This document shows positions 62,386 to 64,000 of a stretch of 64,000 nucleotides of DNA, in pieces. The DNA comes from Distichodus sexfasciatus. Lineage: Eukaryota > Chordata > Actinopteri > Characiformes > Distichodontidae. Location of the stretch: NCBI GenBank assembly GCA_032718565.1, contig JAVGVS010000002.1, positions 8,517,878-8,581,877 on the forward strand, read 5' to 3'. The notes under the pieces were generated by a model. It was not told where the DNA came from. It searched no databases and saw only the letters and a list, made by a program, of their open reading frames with translations. The translations under genes and the position numbers were made by a program. Positions within the stretch are counted from its first letter, which is position 1; each line of letters starts with the position of its first letter.

Positions 62386-64000
62386 GGTCAGCACACTCCC
62401 ACCAGCAGACAGAGAGCTCTCGTCTGAAAATATGTTGCCTCAACCACCTGAAAAGCTCACAAAAAATGACTTTACCTAGCGACTTCTCATATCAAGAGGC
62501 TCTGAATAGATACCCTGCAGTGACAAACTCTGCACACGTTGTGGATATTTGTCATAAAAAGAACACCGTGATTACTTTAAGTGTTTGTCGGTGCCCGTCT
62601 AACCCTAACCCTACCCCCGCCCGCGCCAAAGCTGTAAACCGAGGGGAAACATCGAGGGTCGCCTGTTCTAATCCCAGACTGGTGAAGAATCCATGTATCA
62701 TTTGTTTTTCTAATAAAAACCAAAAAACATGTTTTTCACCATATTATTTCCATATTCGAAAACCAAAATGAAAAAGCGAGCCAAGAAACAGTAATGGAAG
62801 ATTATGGTAAACAACGAACATCACAGAGGAAGAAGCGGTGCAGAAAACGCAGACGGAATCGTGGAATTCAACAAATAAAATGGAATCTGTTGTAAAACGC
62901 GGAATGTCGTATAATTCGCGGATATCGGTGTGTGAGCAAAGCAATGGTTTCTAATAAATTTTGGCCGCTGCAGCCCCCTGTACATGCTGCCTGTTGAGGC
63001 CGGACTCAGCTTTCCACAAACACAAACACACAGACACAGCTATGAAACGTCAGCTATGAAACACATTAGTCATCCAAAAAAAAAACCGGAATTCAACACT
63101 TAGTGCTAAGTTCAGCACAGAACAATATCCAAATTATTTTTATGAATCGGCAGCGCATGACAGACTGCACCCGCAAGAACACGTGACGACCACTTACAGT
63201 CAAAAACTCACATCAGAAATATTTCGTTTTGCACGATAAAATGAATGTTTTCTGTTGTTTACAGGTAAATGTTTTACCAAAGCAGGAAATATTTTGCTGA
63301 ATCTCAGCACTTTGTTGAAGCTGAATAACAGTGATTTAATGTGATTTTTTCCTATTGCATTGTTCTTTTTTCCCCATCCACTCCATAATTAGACACTTTT
63401 TAGGTGAATAAATATGATTATAACATAAAACACGGATTTCATAAGAATAAAGATGGAAAAAACGGAATTCAGGAAAAAATAAAATGGAATTTAGGAAAAA
63501 ACAAAACAGATTTCATAAGGCTCTATATATGTTTTTGTCTCCAACTATTGCTTGGTTCAGTCACTTGTACTCTAACCAAAGGGGAGGCAAAACTGGTGTG
63601 GGTGCTTAGTTACAGTCTGGTACACTCTGTAGTTAAAACGGCCTAATTAACTCTCCGCTATGGAACCTTTTGTATTTTGTTGTTGCTGCCTTGCTTACAG
63701 GCAGAAAATACAAAAAGTGCCTTAATCACATGAGGGGACAACCATCCATAAGTTTTGACTCAGTGGCTGAAAATGAAAGGCTTGAGAGTAAAATGCTTTT
63801 TAAGCTTAGAGTTATTATTATGATTTAAATTGCTAGTTTATGATAAAAATCCAAACATTTCTGGCTCCAGTGTATTGTTTTGTTTTCATGTCCCAGTACG
63901 TGCAATTATGGAAATTGGATGTTCAGCTATTTTGAGGAAACATTACATTAAAAGGCAGAAAAGGCTATTTCCCCTCTCTCTTTTACAGAAACTGCTGGCC
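62386..64000. other. Upstream of coding exon 1 (5' UTR intron or flank)
   Basis: LARGE1 genes have non-coding 5' exons far upstream, so this is likely intron, by inference. Two related A-rich blocks (62780-62930 and 63410-63515, both with AAAATGGAAT and CGGAATTC motifs) look like repeat fragments of unknown class. Confidence 0.45.

Overview
The window is vertebrate, and by its repeat content teleost (bony fish), nuclear DNA. It is AT-rich, carries many CA/GA microsatellites, hAT-type DNA transposons with 8-bp target duplications, and tRNA-derived SINEs. Coding sequence is split by GT-AG introns. The SINE types are reminiscent of otophysan fishes, but I cannot name the species.

One gene is recognisable: large1 (LARGE xylosyl- and glucuronyltransferase 1), on the minus strand. 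Fourteen coding exons run from the start codon at 61530 to the stop at 30951. The predicted product is about 748 residues (human LARGE1 is 756): a type II Golgi membrane anchor, a coiled-coil stem, an N-terminal GT8-like xylosyltransferase domain and a C-terminal GT49-type glucuronyltransferase domain. Twelve exons have clean frames and consensus splice sites. Exons 4 and 5 (44154-43629), which encode the start of the xylosyltransferase domain and its DTD motif, carry several indels and premature stops. This is either a local assembly error or real gene damage.

Layout: 1-30.9 kb is non-coding DNA 3' of large1 with SINE fragments, a 610-bp hAT copy, a foldback repeat and simple repeats. The interval 30.95-37.8 kb is the compact 3' half of the gene (exons 14 to 6). 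The interval 37.8-61.4 kb holds the larger introns, filled with transposons (complete hAT copies at 37950-39162, 50927-51733 and 53258-53953; a SINE split by a hAT at 58297-59068) and microsatellites. The first coding exon is at 61425-61530. The interval 61.5-64 kb is presumably 5' UTR intron or upstream sequence.

The most interesting local structures are an in-frame tandem duplicate of the exon 9 splice donor (optional 13-residue insertion), a four-copy minisatellite derived from the end of exon 7 and its donor, complementary UG and CA tracts flanking exon 7, and transposon ends lying within about 20-30 nt of the exon 6 and exon 10 donors. I see no second protein gene, no confident RNA gene and no unknown enzymatic system.
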